Below are positions 7,281 through 15,485 of a stretch of DNA of 64,000 nucleotides, piece by piece. The translations under genes were made by a program, and so were the position numbers. Positions within the stretch are counted from its first letter, which is position 1. The number at the start of each line of letters is the position of its first letter. The notes beneath the pieces are model-generated. The model was not told the origin of the DNA and did no database searches. It worked only from the letters and a program-made list of their open reading frames with translations. This stretch comes from Microbacterium sp. 1S1 (lineage in GTDB: Bacteria > Actinomycetota > Actinomycetes > Actinomycetales > Microbacteriaceae), in NCBI RefSeq assembly GCF_008271365.1, contig NZ_CP043430.1, positions 310,001 to 374,000 on the forward strand. Reading direction: 5' to 3'.

Positions 7281-8720
7281 ATGACCGACATCAGGCCGGC
7301 TCTCATCGAGCGTGCAGGCATCGAGATCATCCCCGAGTCCGAGCGGATCGCCCAGCCCCGTGACCTGTTCTGGCCGTGGTTCGCGGCGAACGTCTCCGTC
7401 TTCGGGATGTCGTACGGCTCGTTCGTGCTCGGCTTCGGCATCTCCTTCTGGCAGGCGACCCTGGTCTCGGTCATCGGCATCGTCGTGTCGTTCCTGCTCT
7501 GCGGGCTCATCGCGATCGCGGGCAAGCGGGGGTCTGCGCCGACGATGGTGCTCTCCCGGGCCGCATTCGGCGTGCAGGGGCAGAAGGTCCCCGGCATCGT
7601 GTCCTGGCTGACGTCGATCGGCTGGGAGACGTTCCTCGCGATCATGGCCGTGCTCGCAACGGCGACCGTCATCACGCAGCTCGGGGGCGACGGCGACAGC
7701 CTCTGGCTGAAGATCCTCGCGACCGTGATCGTCGCCGGTCTCATCGTCGCCGCGTCCGTTCTCGGCTACCACACGATCATGCGGCTGCAGTCGGTGCTCA
7801 CCTGGATCACCGGTGTCGTCACGATCCTCTACATCATCCTCGCGACACCCGCCATCGACCTCGCCACGGTGCTGGCCCGTCCCGACGGCGGCATCGGCCA
7901 GGTCGTCGGCGCGCTCGTGATGGTCATGACCGGGTTCGGGCTGGGGTGGATCAACATCGCCGCCGACTGGTCGCGCTACCAGAAGCGCACCGCGTCCGAC
8001 GGCGCGATCGTCGCCTGGAACACGATCGGCGGCTCGGTGGCGCCGGTCATCCTCGTCGTGTTCGGTCTGCTGCTCGCGGGCTCGGACGACGACCTCATGG
8101 CCGCGATCGCCGCCGATCCGATCGGCGCACTCGCGAGCATCCTGCCGCTGTGGGTGCTCGTGCCGTTCCTGCTCACCGCGGTGCTCGCCCTCGTCTCCGG
8201 CGCCGTGCTCGGAATCTACTCCTCGGGCCTGACACTGCTCAGCCTCGGCATCCGCATCCCGCGGCCGTCCGCGGCGGCGATCGACGGCGCGATCCTCACC
8301 GCCGGCACCATCTTCGTGGTGTTCTTCGCGACCGACTTCCTCGGCCCGTTCCAGAGCTTCCTCATCACCCTCGGTGTGCCGCTCGCCTCGTGGGCCGGCA
8401 TCCTCATCGCCGACATCCTCCGTCGCCGCAAGGACTATGACGAGGAGGCCCTGTTCGACAGCCGCGGGCGGTACGGCGCCTGGGACTGGACGTCGATCGG
8501 CACCATGGTCGTCGCGAGCGTGATCGGCTGGGGTCTCGTGCTCAACGGCTTCGCCGACGCGGCGCCGTGGAACAACTGGCAGGGATACCTGCTGTTCCTC
8601 GTCGGCGGGGCGGACGGGGACTGGGCGTACGCGAACCTCGGGGTGTTCGTGGCGCTGGTGCTGTCGTTCCTCGTGACCTGGTTCGCGCGGGCCGGGAAGA
8701 TCCGGCGGCAGGAGTCGTGA
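7281..8720 (+). CDS. NCS1-family nucleobase:cation symporter-like permease
   Basis: Membrane protein of 479 residues with about twelve hydrophobic segments, matching cytosine/purine permeases (NCS1). The N-terminus has PRDLFWPWFAANVS, and the mid-region has MTGFGLGWINIAADWSRY, both typical of the family. The start is ATG 7281 (GTGAGG just upstream); a longer in-frame reading begins inside the M18 gene and is a shadow. It overlaps the following cysteine hydrolase gene by four bases (GTGA), so the two are co-translated and probably serve one pathway, such as uptake and hydrolysis of a nucleobase, hydantoin or amide. The substrate is unassigned. Confidence 0.9.
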   Translation: MTDIRPALIERAGIEIIPESERIAQPRDLFWPWFAANVSVFGMSYGSFVLGFGISFWQATLVSVIGIVVSFLLCGLIAIAGKRGSAPTMVLSRAAFGVQGQKVPGIVSWLTSIGWETFLAIMAVLATATVITQLGGDGDSLWLKILATVIVAGLIVAASVLGYHTIMRLQSVLTWITGVVTILYIILATPAIDLATVLARPDGGIGQVVGALVMVMTGFGLGWINIAADWSRYQKRTASDGAIVAWNTIGGSVAPVILVVFGLLLAGSDDDLMAAIAADPIGALASILPLWVLVPFLLTAVLALVSGAVLGIYSSGLTLLSLGIRIPRPSAAAIDGAILTAGTIFVVFFATDFLGPFQSFLITLGVPLASWAGILIADILRRRKDYDEEALFDSRGRYGAWDWTSIGTMVVASVIGWGLVLNGFADAAPWNNWQGYLLFLVGGADGDWAYANLGVFVALVLSFLVTWFARAGKIRRQES

Positions 8721-9304
8721 GCCCGTCGGCAGGCTCCGCTGCACCTCGGCCTGCGGGGCCGGGCGACGCCTGGCTCGTGGTCGTCGATCCGCAGGTGATC
8801 TTCGCGTCACCGGACTCGGCCTGGGGCTCGCCCTTCTTCGCCGACGCCATGGTGAACATCCGGCGGCTCGCGGACGCCTTCGGCGAGCGCGTGATCGTGA
8901 CCCGGTGGCTCCCGACGGCCGACCGTTCCACCTCCTGGGGCGAGTACTTCGCCGCATGGCCGTTCGCCGACCGCCCCGCCGACGACCCGCTGTACGCGCT
9001 GGTTCCGGAGGCGGATGGCCTGTCTCCGGAACCTCCCGTGGACCTCCCGACGTTCGGCAAGTGGGGCCCGGAGCTGGAGACGATCGTGGGTCGCGGTGGC
9101 CGGATCGTGCTGGCGGGGGTGTCGACCGATTGCTGCGTCGTGTCCACCGCCCTCGCCGCAGCGGATGCCGGAGCACGGGTGACGCTCGCCGCCGACGCCT
9201 GCGCCGGCTCGACGGCCGAGAACCACGCCGCCGCCGTGCAGGTCATGAGCCTCTATCCCCCGCAGATCACCGTGACCGACACGGCCACGCTCCTCTCCCC
9301 CTGA
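8717..9304 (+). CDS. Isochorismatase-like cysteine hydrolase
   Basis: Cytosolic hydrolase of 195 residues from GTG 8717, which overlaps the permease stop as GTGA. The family triad is visible: Asp in VVVDPQVIF, Lys in TFGKWGPE and the nucleophilic Cys in STDCCVVST. Members hydrolyse isochorismate, nicotinamide, carbamoyl compounds or peroxyureidoacrylate. Coupling to an NCS1 permease suggests a nucleobase-derived or amide substrate brought in by that permease; this is inference. The longer in-frame upstream extension starts within the permease gene and is not used. Confidence 0.88.
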   Translation: MSPSAGSAAPRPAGPGDAWLVVVDPQVIFASPDSAWGSPFFADAMVNIRRLADAFGERVIVTRWLPTADRSTSWGEYFAAWPFADRPADDPLYALVPEADGLSPEPPVDLPTFGKWGPELETIVGRGGRIVLAGVSTDCCVVSTALAAADAGARVTLAADACAGSTAENHAAAVQVMSLYPPQITVTDTATLLSP

Positions 9305-9687
9305 CCCCTCCGCGGCAGCGCTCGCACGGGGCGGGATGGATCCCGCCCCTCGCAAGCGCCCGTCAGGCAAGGTTTCGATCCCCCACGGGACCTCCCCTCG
9401 GTCGCGGGACGCGAAACGCGCCTCGCGAGCCCCACGCAGGCGCGATTCTGATCCCGCACCGGGATCGTGCCACCGACACTCGCGCCGCGGGCGGGCGGTG
9501 TCGGGCACACTCGCGGGACGGACATCGAACCTCCGCCGCGCGTCTACGGTGCGTTCTCGGTCCGGCACCGCGGGATGACCTTCGGGCAGGGCGGAAAAGA
9601 CACCTCGGGGGCCGCGGGGAGGCGCGTTCTTGAACTCGGCCGGTGCGAACGAGCACTCGGGCGAGGGGAAGGACGGACGGAGAACGG
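9305..9687. other. 383-bp gap without a recognisable gene
   Basis: Between two convergent genes. Open frames here have no start with a ribosome binding site and no family resemblance. It holds the strong hairpin at 9328-9349 and several short GC-rich dyads. I see nothing else interpretable. Confidence 0.6.
9328..9349. terminator. Strong hairpin after the cysteine hydrolase gene
   Basis: GGGGCGGGAT and ATCCCGCCCC are perfect complements separated by GG (in practice an 8-bp stem with an ATGGAT loop), 24 bases after the stop at 9304. There is no T tract, as is common in high-GC actinobacteria. It probably ends the permease-hydrolase transcript. Confidence 0.55.
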
Positions 9688-10398
9688 TCAGGAGTGGGCG
9701 CGGACGGCTGCCGCGATGTCACCGGGAGTACCGCGCCACGGAGCGCCGTGGCCGGGGAGGACCCACGCGGCGTCGAGCGCTGCGAGACGGTCGAGCGAGG
9801 CCAGGGCCTGCGCCGGGTCGTCGGTGAACGGGGCAGACTGCGCCCCCGTCTCCCCGGTGAGCACGTGCCGCGTGGTCAGGGCGTCGCCGACGAACACCGC
9901 GTCCACCGCAGGGACGTGCACCGCGATGCTCCCCGGCGAGTGCCCAGGGAGAGCCACGACGACCGGGGCCCCCGGAAGATCGAGCACGTCGCCGTCCGCG
10001 ATCTCCGACACCTCGGCGACATGACGCGTGCGCAGCGCGCTCTTGCGGAGGCCGTAAGCGAGGAAGCCGAGCGTGGGGCCGAGCCGGGCAGCACCCATCG
10101 GAGTCTTCGGCTTCTCCCCCGTCCGCACGCGGTGGGCGTCAGCATGGTGGATGAAAACCGGGACCCCGGCCTCGCCGCGCAGTCGTTCCGCGAACCCGAT
10201 GTGGTCGCTGTCTCCGTGGGTCAGCACGAGTCCGCGAACGTCGGACAGCGGGCGGCCGATGCCGTCGAGCTCCCGCAGCAGGTCATGCCAGTGTCCGGGC
10301 AGCCCCGCGTCGACGAGGGTGACGCCCTCCGGGAGGTCGATGAGGTACGAGGCGACGATGTCGTTGCCGAGGCGGTGGAGATGCGGGGCGAGCTTCAT
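9688..10398 (-). CDS. Metallo-beta-lactamase-fold hydrolase
   Basis: Protein of 236 residues with the MBL-fold metal motif THGDSDHIG, a later His in ALPGHSPGS, Asp in FVGDALTT and the final His in VLPGHGAPW, so a binuclear zinc hydrolase is expected. The substrate is unknown; members of this branch include lactonases, thioesterases and glyoxalase II-like enzymes. It is divergent from a TetR gene with a perfect operator in the 79-bp spacer, so expression is probably repressed by that TetR protein. Confidence 0.9.
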   Translation of the reverse strand: MKLAPHLHRLGNDIVASYLIDLPEGVTLVDAGLPGHWHDLLRELDGIGRPLSDVRGLVLTHGDSDHIGFAERLRGEAGVPVFIHHADAHRVRTGEKPKTPMGAARLGPTLGFLAYGLRKSALRTRHVAEVSEIADGDVLDLPGAPVVVALPGHSPGSIAVHVPAVDAVFVGDALTTRHVLTGETGAQSAPFTDDPAQALASLDRLAALDAAWVLPGHGAPWRGTPGDIAAAVRAHS

Positions 10399-10444
10399 GG
10401 CGATTCCTCTCGGGCGATTGCGATGGCTACGTTACATAGCTATC

Positions 10445-10465
10445 ATGGCTATTGTCAATAGCCAT
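10445..10465. promoter_or_regulatory. TetR operator between MBL hydrolase and TetR genes
   Basis: ATGGCTATTG and CAATAGCCAT are perfect 10-bp inverted arms around a single central T. The site lies 13 bases before the TetR start and 47 bases before the MBL start. A related ATGGCTAC half-site lies just to the left. Typical for an autoregulated divergent TetR pair. Confidence 0.75.
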
Positions 10466-10477
10466 CGAGGAGGTCCG

Positions 10478-11002
10478 ATGCCCACCCCTGAACGCACCTC
10501 GACCGACGCCATCGTCGCGGCAGGTCGGGAGATCCTCGAGGCGAACGGCCTGGCAGGGCTCACGATGCAGGCGGTCGCCCAGCGGGTTGGAGTTCGCGCC
10601 CCCTCCCTGTACAAGCGCGTGCGCGACCGTGAGGCCCTGCACGTCGCCGTCGCCACGGCGTCCGTCGACGACCTCACCACCCGTCTCGAGGGTGCGGGCG
10701 ACGACCTCTCCGCCCTCGCCAGGACCTACCGCGCCTTCGCCCACGCGCACCCGGAAGGGTTCCGCCTCCTGTTTCTCACCGCGGTTCCCCAGGAGGCTCT
10801 CGAACGCTCCGCCGCGCCCGTCATCCGGGCCTGCGCCGCCGCCGTCGGCGAGAAGGACGCGCTCGATGCCGCCCGCCTCTTCACCGCCTGGGCCACCGGC
10901 TTCCTGCAGATGGAACTGTCCGGGGCGTTCCGACTCGGTGGCGAGGTGGACCGCGCCTTCGACTACGGCCTTCGGCACCTCATCGCGAGCCTGACGACCT
11001 GA
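10478..11002 (+). CDS. TetR/AcrR-family repressor
   Basis: Regulator of 174 residues starting at ATG 10478 with GAGGAGGT just upstream. The N-terminal helix-turn-helix reads LTMQAVAQRVGVRAPSLYKRV, followed by a TetR_C-type (WHG-like) ligand domain. The perfect palindrome directly upstream and the divergent MBL hydrolase point to control of that enzyme and of itself. The inducer is likely the hydrolase substrate or a related compound. Confidence 0.92.
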   Translation: MPTPERTSTDAIVAAGREILEANGLAGLTMQAVAQRVGVRAPSLYKRVRDREALHVAVATASVDDLTTRLEGAGDDLSALARTYRAFAHAHPEGFRLLFLTAVPQEALERSAAPVIRACAAAVGEKDALDAARLFTAWATGFLQMELSGAFRLGGEVDRAFDYGLRHLIASLTT

Positions 11003-11051
11003 CATTCCGTCACACCCTGCTCGGCCCGACGGATGGTGGCACACTGAGGCC

Positions 11052-12104
11052 GTGGAAGACTCCAGGAGCATCGACGCCCCCGCCCTCGCGACGAGCGGTC
11101 GGAGGCCCTGGCGCCGCACGAAGATTGCCCTGGGCATTCTCGCCGCCGCCGCCGCAGCGGTCGCGATCGTCGGAGCGCTCACCCCGTGGCCGTCGGCGAT
11201 GATCATCCGGTCGGTGTTCACGAAGGGCGGTGACGAGACCGCGGCCGAGATGATGAAGCACGTCCCGGACACCGTGCTCGACGAGCGGAAGGACGTCGCG
11301 TACGCAGGCGCCGGTGCGGACACGACCATGGACGTCTTCCGCCCCGCCACCGCGGATGGCCCATTGCCGACCGTGGTGTGGATCCACGGCGGCGCGTGGA
11401 TCTCCGGTTCCAAGGAGGACGTCGACCCGTACCTGCGCATCCTCGCCGCCGAGGGGTACACGACCATCGGCGTGAACTACACCCGCGGGCCGGAAGGCGT
11501 GTACCCGCTCGCGGTGCATCAGCTCGACGAGGCGCTCGCGTACATCGACGCCCACGCGGAGGAGCTGGGCGTCGACCCGCAGCGGATCGTGCTCGCGGGA
11601 GACTCCGCCGGAGCCCAGCTCGCCAGCCAGATGGCCACTCTCATCACGAGCCCGGAATACGCCGGGATCCTCGGCATCGAGCCCTCCCTCCGGGCGGACC
11701 AGCTCGTCGCGACGGTGCTGCACTGCGGCGTCTACGACCTCGCCGCCCTCGCGGAACTCGACGGCGTCGCCGGCTGGGGTTTCAAGTCCGCGATGTGGGC
11801 CTATTCCGGAACCAAGACGTGGGCGGAGGACTCCACGGGGGCCACGATGTCGACGGTGGACTGGGTCACGGCCGACTTCCCCGCGACCTACATCTCCGGC
11901 GGCAACGGCGACGGGCTGACCTGGCTCCAGTCGATCCCGATGGCGAAGCGGTTGGAGGAGCTCGGGGTCGATGTGACCCCGGTGTTCTGGCCGGTCCCCC
12001 ACGAGCCCGCCCTCCCGCACGAGTATCAGTTCCACCTCGATATGCCGGAGGCCCGGAAAGCCCTCGCCGACACCCTGGACTTCCTCGACACCCACACCCG
12101 TTGA
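11052..12104 (+). CDS. Membrane-anchored alpha/beta hydrolase (HSL-type esterase)
   Basis: Protein of 350 residues from GTG 11052. A hydrophobic segment at about 26-45 forms a signal anchor, so the catalytic domain should be outside the membrane. The hormone-sensitive-lipase pattern is clear: the oxyanion motif IHGGAW, nucleophile Ser in GDSAGAQLA, and a C-terminal His in PHEYQFHLDMPEA. Likely an esterase or lipase with a short acyl or aryl substrate. It follows the TetR gene by 49 bases, which may or may not make it part of the same transcript. Confidence 0.88.
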   Translation: MEDSRSIDAPALATSGRRPWRRTKIALGILAAAAAAVAIVGALTPWPSAMIIRSVFTKGGDETAAEMMKHVPDTVLDERKDVAYAGAGADTTMDVFRPATADGPLPTVVWIHGGAWISGSKEDVDPYLRILAAEGYTTIGVNYTRGPEGVYPLAVHQLDEALAYIDAHAEELGVDPQRIVLAGDSAGAQLASQMATLITSPEYAGILGIEPSLRADQLVATVLHCGVYDLAALAELDGVAGWGFKSAMWAYSGTKTWAEDSTGATMSTVDWVTADFPATYISGGNGDGLTWLQSIPMAKRLEELGVDVTPVFWPVPHEPALPHEYQFHLDMPEARKALADTLDFLDTHTR

Positions 12105-12106
12105 CC

Positions 12107-12309
12107 CACCAGCACGATCTCGGCACGCATGCACGACTCATTCCCGCGGGTGCCCGTCCGTCCGTTCTCCGATCGTGCAGGTGGGTCCCAGGGAAGGATG
12201 CACGACCCGGGCACGGAGGCACGACCCGGGCACGGAGGCACGACCCGGGCACGGAGGCACGAGCGAATCGGGCGGAGGACTGTGCGAGGGTCGCCGGATC
12301 GTGCAGGTG
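12107..12309. repeat. Repeat cluster upstream of kynA
   Basis: Three exact head-to-tail copies of the 19-bp unit GCACGACCCGGGCACGGAG occupy 12200-12256, with a broken fourth start. They are bracketed by two direct copies of GATCGTGCAGGTG (12171-12183, 12297-12309) and one inverted copy with a single mismatch (12107-12119). No convincing gene lies here. It could be a regulatory array for the kyn operon or a small non-coding repeat element. Confidence 0.6.
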
Positions 12310-12368
12310 CGCGGAGAGCCGACATGACATTACTGTGACGACCGGCACGGAAGTGATATGTTCACGGG

Positions 12369-13220
12369 ATGCACCCCGCGAACGAACGCGCCCTCGAGTC
12401 CGGCATCGTCACGGACCTCTCCGGCCGCATGACCTACGGCTCGTATCTCGCGCTCGACCAGCTCCTCACGGCGCAGCACCCGGTGAGCGTCCCGGAGCAC
12501 CACGACGAGATGTTGTTCATCGTCCAGCATCAGACCACGGAGCTCTGGCTCAAGCAGTTGCTGCACGAACTCAGCTCCGCACGGGAACTCCTCGCGGCCG
12601 ACGATCTGCGTGAGGCCCTCAAGCGCATCGCCAGAGTCAAGCGCATCCAGGACGTGATGACGCAGCAGTGGTCGGTGCTCGCGACCCTGACCCCGACGGA
12701 GTACGCCCAGTTCCGCGGCGCCCTCGGCAACTCGTCCGGCTTCCAGTCCGTGCAGTACCGCGCCGTCGAGTTCGCACTGGGCAACAAGAACGAGAAGATG
12801 CTGAGCGTCTTCCGCGACCACCCCGCGAACCTCGCGCTCCTCACCGCCGAGTGGGAGAAGCCCACACTGTACGACGAGTTCCTCCGGTACGCCGCCCGCC
12901 GCGGGCTCCCCGTCCCGCGCGAGATCCTCGACCGCGACGTGCGGGAGCCCTACCGCGAGACGCCGGCCCTCGTGCCCGCGATCCGCGCGATCTACCAGGA
13001 CCCGCGCACGCACTGGGACCTCTACGAGGCCTGCGAGGACCTCGTCGACCTCGAGGACAATTTCCAGTTCTGGCGCTTCCGTCACCTCAAGACCGTGTCG
13101 CGCACCATCGGGATGAAGGTCGGCACGGGCGGCTCGAGCGGCGTCGGCTTCCTGCAGCGCGCCCTCGACCTCACGTTCTTCCCCGAGCTGTACACCGTCC
13201 GCACCGAGATCGGCGCCTGA
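12369..13220 (+). CDS. kynA: Tryptophan 2,3-dioxygenase
   Basis: Haem enzyme opening the indole ring of L-tryptophan to N-formylkynurenine, the first step of the kynurenine pathway. At 283 residues it matches bacterial KynA. Family signatures visible: MTYGSYLALDQLL, HHDEMLFIVQHQTTELWLKQLLHE (haem-pocket region), and the C-terminal GTGGSSGVGFLQ. First gene of the kynA - amidohydrolase - kynU - paaX-like operon; its stop overlaps the next start as TGATG. The upstream repeat cluster and the PaaX-like regulator are candidate control elements. Confidence 0.97.
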   Translation: MHPANERALESGIVTDLSGRMTYGSYLALDQLLTAQHPVSVPEHHDEMLFIVQHQTTELWLKQLLHELSSARELLAADDLREALKRIARVKRIQDVMTQQWSVLATLTPTEYAQFRGALGNSSGFQSVQYRAVEFALGNKNEKMLSVFRDHPANLALLTAEWEKPTLYDEFLRYAARRGLPVPREILDRDVREPYRETPALVPAIRAIYQDPRTHWDLYEACEDLVDLEDNFQFWRFRHLKTVSRTIGMKVGTGGSSGVGFLQRALDLTFFPELYTVRTEIGA

Positions 13221-14239
13221 TGTTCCGGGCGACGTTCTACGACCGGGACCGCTGGCGCGAGGGCGTCGTCGGACTCGGCACGGACGGCCGTCCGCAGCTC
13301 CGCGATGAGACGCCGTCGCCCGGCGCCCGTCGCCTCTCCGGCCGCGTCGTCGGGGGCTTCACCGACCATCACGTGCACCTCCAGCTCGTCGATCACACGC
13401 TCCTGGCCTCATCGCGACTCGGGCAGGTGGTCGACCTCGGCGGCGACCCGACGACGGTCGCACGGATCGCCGTGCACAACTCAGGAGAAACCGCCGCCGG
13501 AGTCGCCGCCCGGGCGGTCTCGGGAGCGGGGGAGCCGGATTCTCCTGAGTTGCGGACAGTGAGCTACGCCGGCGCCTTCCTCACCCCTCCCGGCGGCTAC
13601 CCTTCGGACCGCGCCTGGGCTCCGGCGGGCTCGGTACGAGAGATCCCCGACTCCGGCGCGGCGGAGGCCGCGGTGGCGGAGATGGCGTCGGCGGGCGCAT
13701 CCTGCATCAAGGTCGCGAGCAACAGCACCGCAGGCCCGGTGTTCTCCGACGCCCTGTTCCGCACGATCGTCGAGCGCGCCACGGCGCACGGCCTGCCCGT
13801 GGTCGCCCATGCCGAAGGCCCCGGCGAGGCGCAGCGCGTCGGAGTCCTCGGGGCGGCCCGGCTCGCCCACGCCCCGTTCACCGAGCACCTGGACGACGAG
13901 GAGATCGCCTACCAGGCCGCTCACGTGTCCTGGATCTCCACGCTCGCCATCCACGATGCAGCCGCCCGAGCGGTCGCGGTCGACAACGTCGCCCGTTTCC
14001 ACGCGGCCGGCGGCACCGTCCTCTACGGCACGGACATGGGCAACGGACACACCCCGGTGGACCTGAACCCCGCCGAGGTCACCGCCCTCCGCACCGCCGG
14101 GCTCGATGACGACACCCTGCTGCGCGCCCTCGCACCCACTGACCCGCTCGACCACCGCTCCCTCCTCCTGCTGCTGCCGGAGGGATCCGTGGACCCCCTC
14201 TCCGCCCGTCCCCTCTCCCCCGCCGACCTGAAGGTGTGA
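13220..14239 (+). CDS. Amidohydrolase-superfamily enzyme in the kyn operon (putative N-formylkynurenine hydrolase)
   Basis: Metal-dependent hydrolase of 339 residues from ATG 13220, overlapping kynA by one base. Amidohydrolase features: TDHHVHL with the His51-x-His53 pair, Lys164 in CIKVAS, His197 in VVAHAEG and Asp in LYGTDMGN. No classic formamidase (KynB) is present between kynA and kynU, so this gene sits where the missing N-formylkynurenine deformylation step belongs; that role is inferred from context. Residues about 86-111 are encoded by a palindromic repeat (13477-13552) inserted in frame between VARIA and SYAGAF, probably a surface loop. Confidence 0.85.
   Translation: MFRATFYDRDRWREGVVGLGTDGRPQLRDETPSPGARRLSGRVVGGFTDHHVHLQLVDHTLLASSRLGQVVDLGGDPTTVARIAVHNSGETAAGVAARAVSGAGEPDSPELRTVSYAGAFLTPPGGYPSDRAWAPAGSVREIPDSGAAEAAVAEMASAGASCIKVASNSTAGPVFSDALFRTIVERATAHGLPVVAHAEGPGEAQRVGVLGAARLAHAPFTEHLDDEEIAYQAAHVSWISTLAIHDAAARAVAVDNVARFHAAGGTVLYGTDMGNGHTPVDLNPAEVTALRTAGLDDDTLLRALAPTDPLDHRSLLLLLPEGSVDPLSARPLSPADLKV
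13477..13552. repeat. In-frame palindromic repeat inside the amidohydrolase gene
   Basis: CAACTCAGGAGAA (13477-13489) and TTCTCCTGAGTTG (13540-13552) are perfect 13-bp inverted arms around a 50-bp GC-rich spacer. The 76-bp element is translated in frame as a low-complexity Gly/Ala/Glu stretch that interrupts otherwise family-like sequence. This looks like a small mobile or regulatory repeat captured within a coding gene. Confidence 0.6.
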
Positions 14240-14240
14240 C

Positions 14241-15485
14241 ATGACCGACCGCTCCGCCGACACCGCCCTCCTCGACGCCGCTCGCGCCCTGGACGCCGCC
14301 GATCCGCTCGCCTCCCACCTCGACGCCTTCGCCGAGGCTCCCGGCGTCACCGCGTACCTCGACGGGAACTCGCTCGGCCGCCCGTTGCGCGACGTGCCCG
14401 AGAAGCTCGCCGCGTTCGTGCGGGAGGACTGGGGTACGCGGCTGATCCGGTCTTGGGACGAGCAGTGGATGACCCTTCCGCTGGAGCTCGGCGACCGCAT
14501 CGGTGCCGTCGCCCTCGGGGCGGCCGCCGGGCAGACGGTCGTGTCGGACTCCACCAGCGTCCTCCTCTACAAGCTCATGCGAGCAGCCCTTCGACAGGCT
14601 CAGGGACCCAGGACGGAACTGGTGATCGAGGAGGGGAACTTCCCCACGGACCGCTTCCTCGCGGAGGGCGTCGCGGCGGAGATGGGGGCCACGCTGCGGT
14701 GGATCACGCCCGACCCCGTGCACGGGGTCACGGTCGACGACGTCGCCGCTGCGGTCTCCGAACGGACCGCGTTGGTGTCGCTGAGCCACGTCGACTACCG
14801 CTCCGGCGCCCTCGCGGACATGGCAGGCATCACCGCCGTCGTCCACGACGCCGGCGCCCTGATGATGTGGGACCTGTGCCACTCGGCGGGCGTCGTGCCG
14901 ATGCAGCTCGACGCCTGGGGCGTCGACATGGCGGTCGGCTGCACCTACAAGTACCTCAACGGCGGCCCCGGTTCGCCCGCGTTCGCCTACCTCCGGCGCG
15001 ACCTGCAGGGCGTGCTCCGTCAGCCGATCCAGGGCTGGTGGAGCGCCGCCGACATCTTCGCCATGGCTCCGGAGTACGTCCCGGCCGACGGCATCCGTCA
15101 GCTCCTGAGCGGCACGCCGCCGGTGACGTCGATGCTGGCGATGCAGGGCATGATCGACCTCATCGAGCAGTCGACGATCGCGGGGGTGCGGGCGAAGTCG
15201 GAGTCGCTCACGGCCCTTGCCGTCCGCGCCTACGACGAGGTGCTCGCCTCGCTCGGCGTCCGGCTGCTCAGCCCACGCGACCCCGCCCGGCGCGGTGGTC
15301 ACATCACGATCGGACACCCGGACTTCCGCGAGGTGACCCGACGGCTCTGGGCCGACGGAGTCATCCCCGACTTCCGCTTCCCCGACGGGATCCGGCTCGG
15401 GCTGTCCCCGCTGAGCACCTCGCATGTCGAGACGGTCACCGGCGTACTGGCGGTCCGGGACGCGGTGGAGTCCGGTGTCTCCTGA
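14241..15485 (+). CDS. kynU: Kynureninase
   Basis: PLP enzyme cleaving kynurenine to anthranilate and alanine; 414 residues, normal for the family. Visible: YLDGNSLGRP near 39-48, the Asp of VVHDAGALMMWDLCHSAG that holds the cofactor ring nitrogen, and the Schiff-base Lys237 in CTYKYLNGGPGSP. One base separates it from the preceding stop. Residues 117-124 (LRQAQGPR) come from a dispersed repeat at 14587-14608 and replace or extend a loop before ELVIEEGNFPTD. With kynA and the amidohydrolase it would convert tryptophan to anthranilate. Confidence 0.97.
   Translation: MTDRSADTALLDAARALDAADPLASHLDAFAEAPGVTAYLDGNSLGRPLRDVPEKLAAFVREDWGTRLIRSWDEQWMTLPLELGDRIGAVALGAAAGQTVVSDSTSVLLYKLMRAALRQAQGPRTELVIEEGNFPTDRFLAEGVAAEMGATLRWITPDPVHGVTVDDVAAAVSERTALVSLSHVDYRSGALADMAGITAVVHDAGALMMWDLCHSAGVVPMQLDAWGVDMAVGCTYKYLNGGPGSPAFAYLRRDLQGVLRQPIQGWWSAADIFAMAPEYVPADGIRQLLSGTPPVTSMLAMQGMIDLIEQSTIAGVRAKSESLTALAVRAYDEVLASLGVRLLSPRDPARRGGHITIGHPDFREVTRRLWADGVIPDFRFPDGIRLGLSPLSTSHVETVTGVLAVRDAVESGVS
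14587..14608. repeat. Dispersed 22-bp repeat captured in kynU
   Basis: CCCTTCGACAGGCTCAGG followed by GACC. From general knowledge this motif (reverse form GGTCCCTGAGCCTGTCG...) is a frequent intergenic repeat in Microbacterium and other high-GC bacteria, and it gives the peptide LRQAQGP when read through. Here it is in frame near residues 117-123 of kynureninase. No second copy was noticed in the window. Confidence 0.6.

Noticed and set aside
6981..9176. 731-codon minus-strand frame opposite the NCS1 permease and its neighbours
   Set aside because: Antisense shadow; Arg/His/Asp-rich composition, no family features.
12200..12256. CRISPR array
   Set aside because: The 19-bp units are directly tandem without unique spacers and no cas genes are present.
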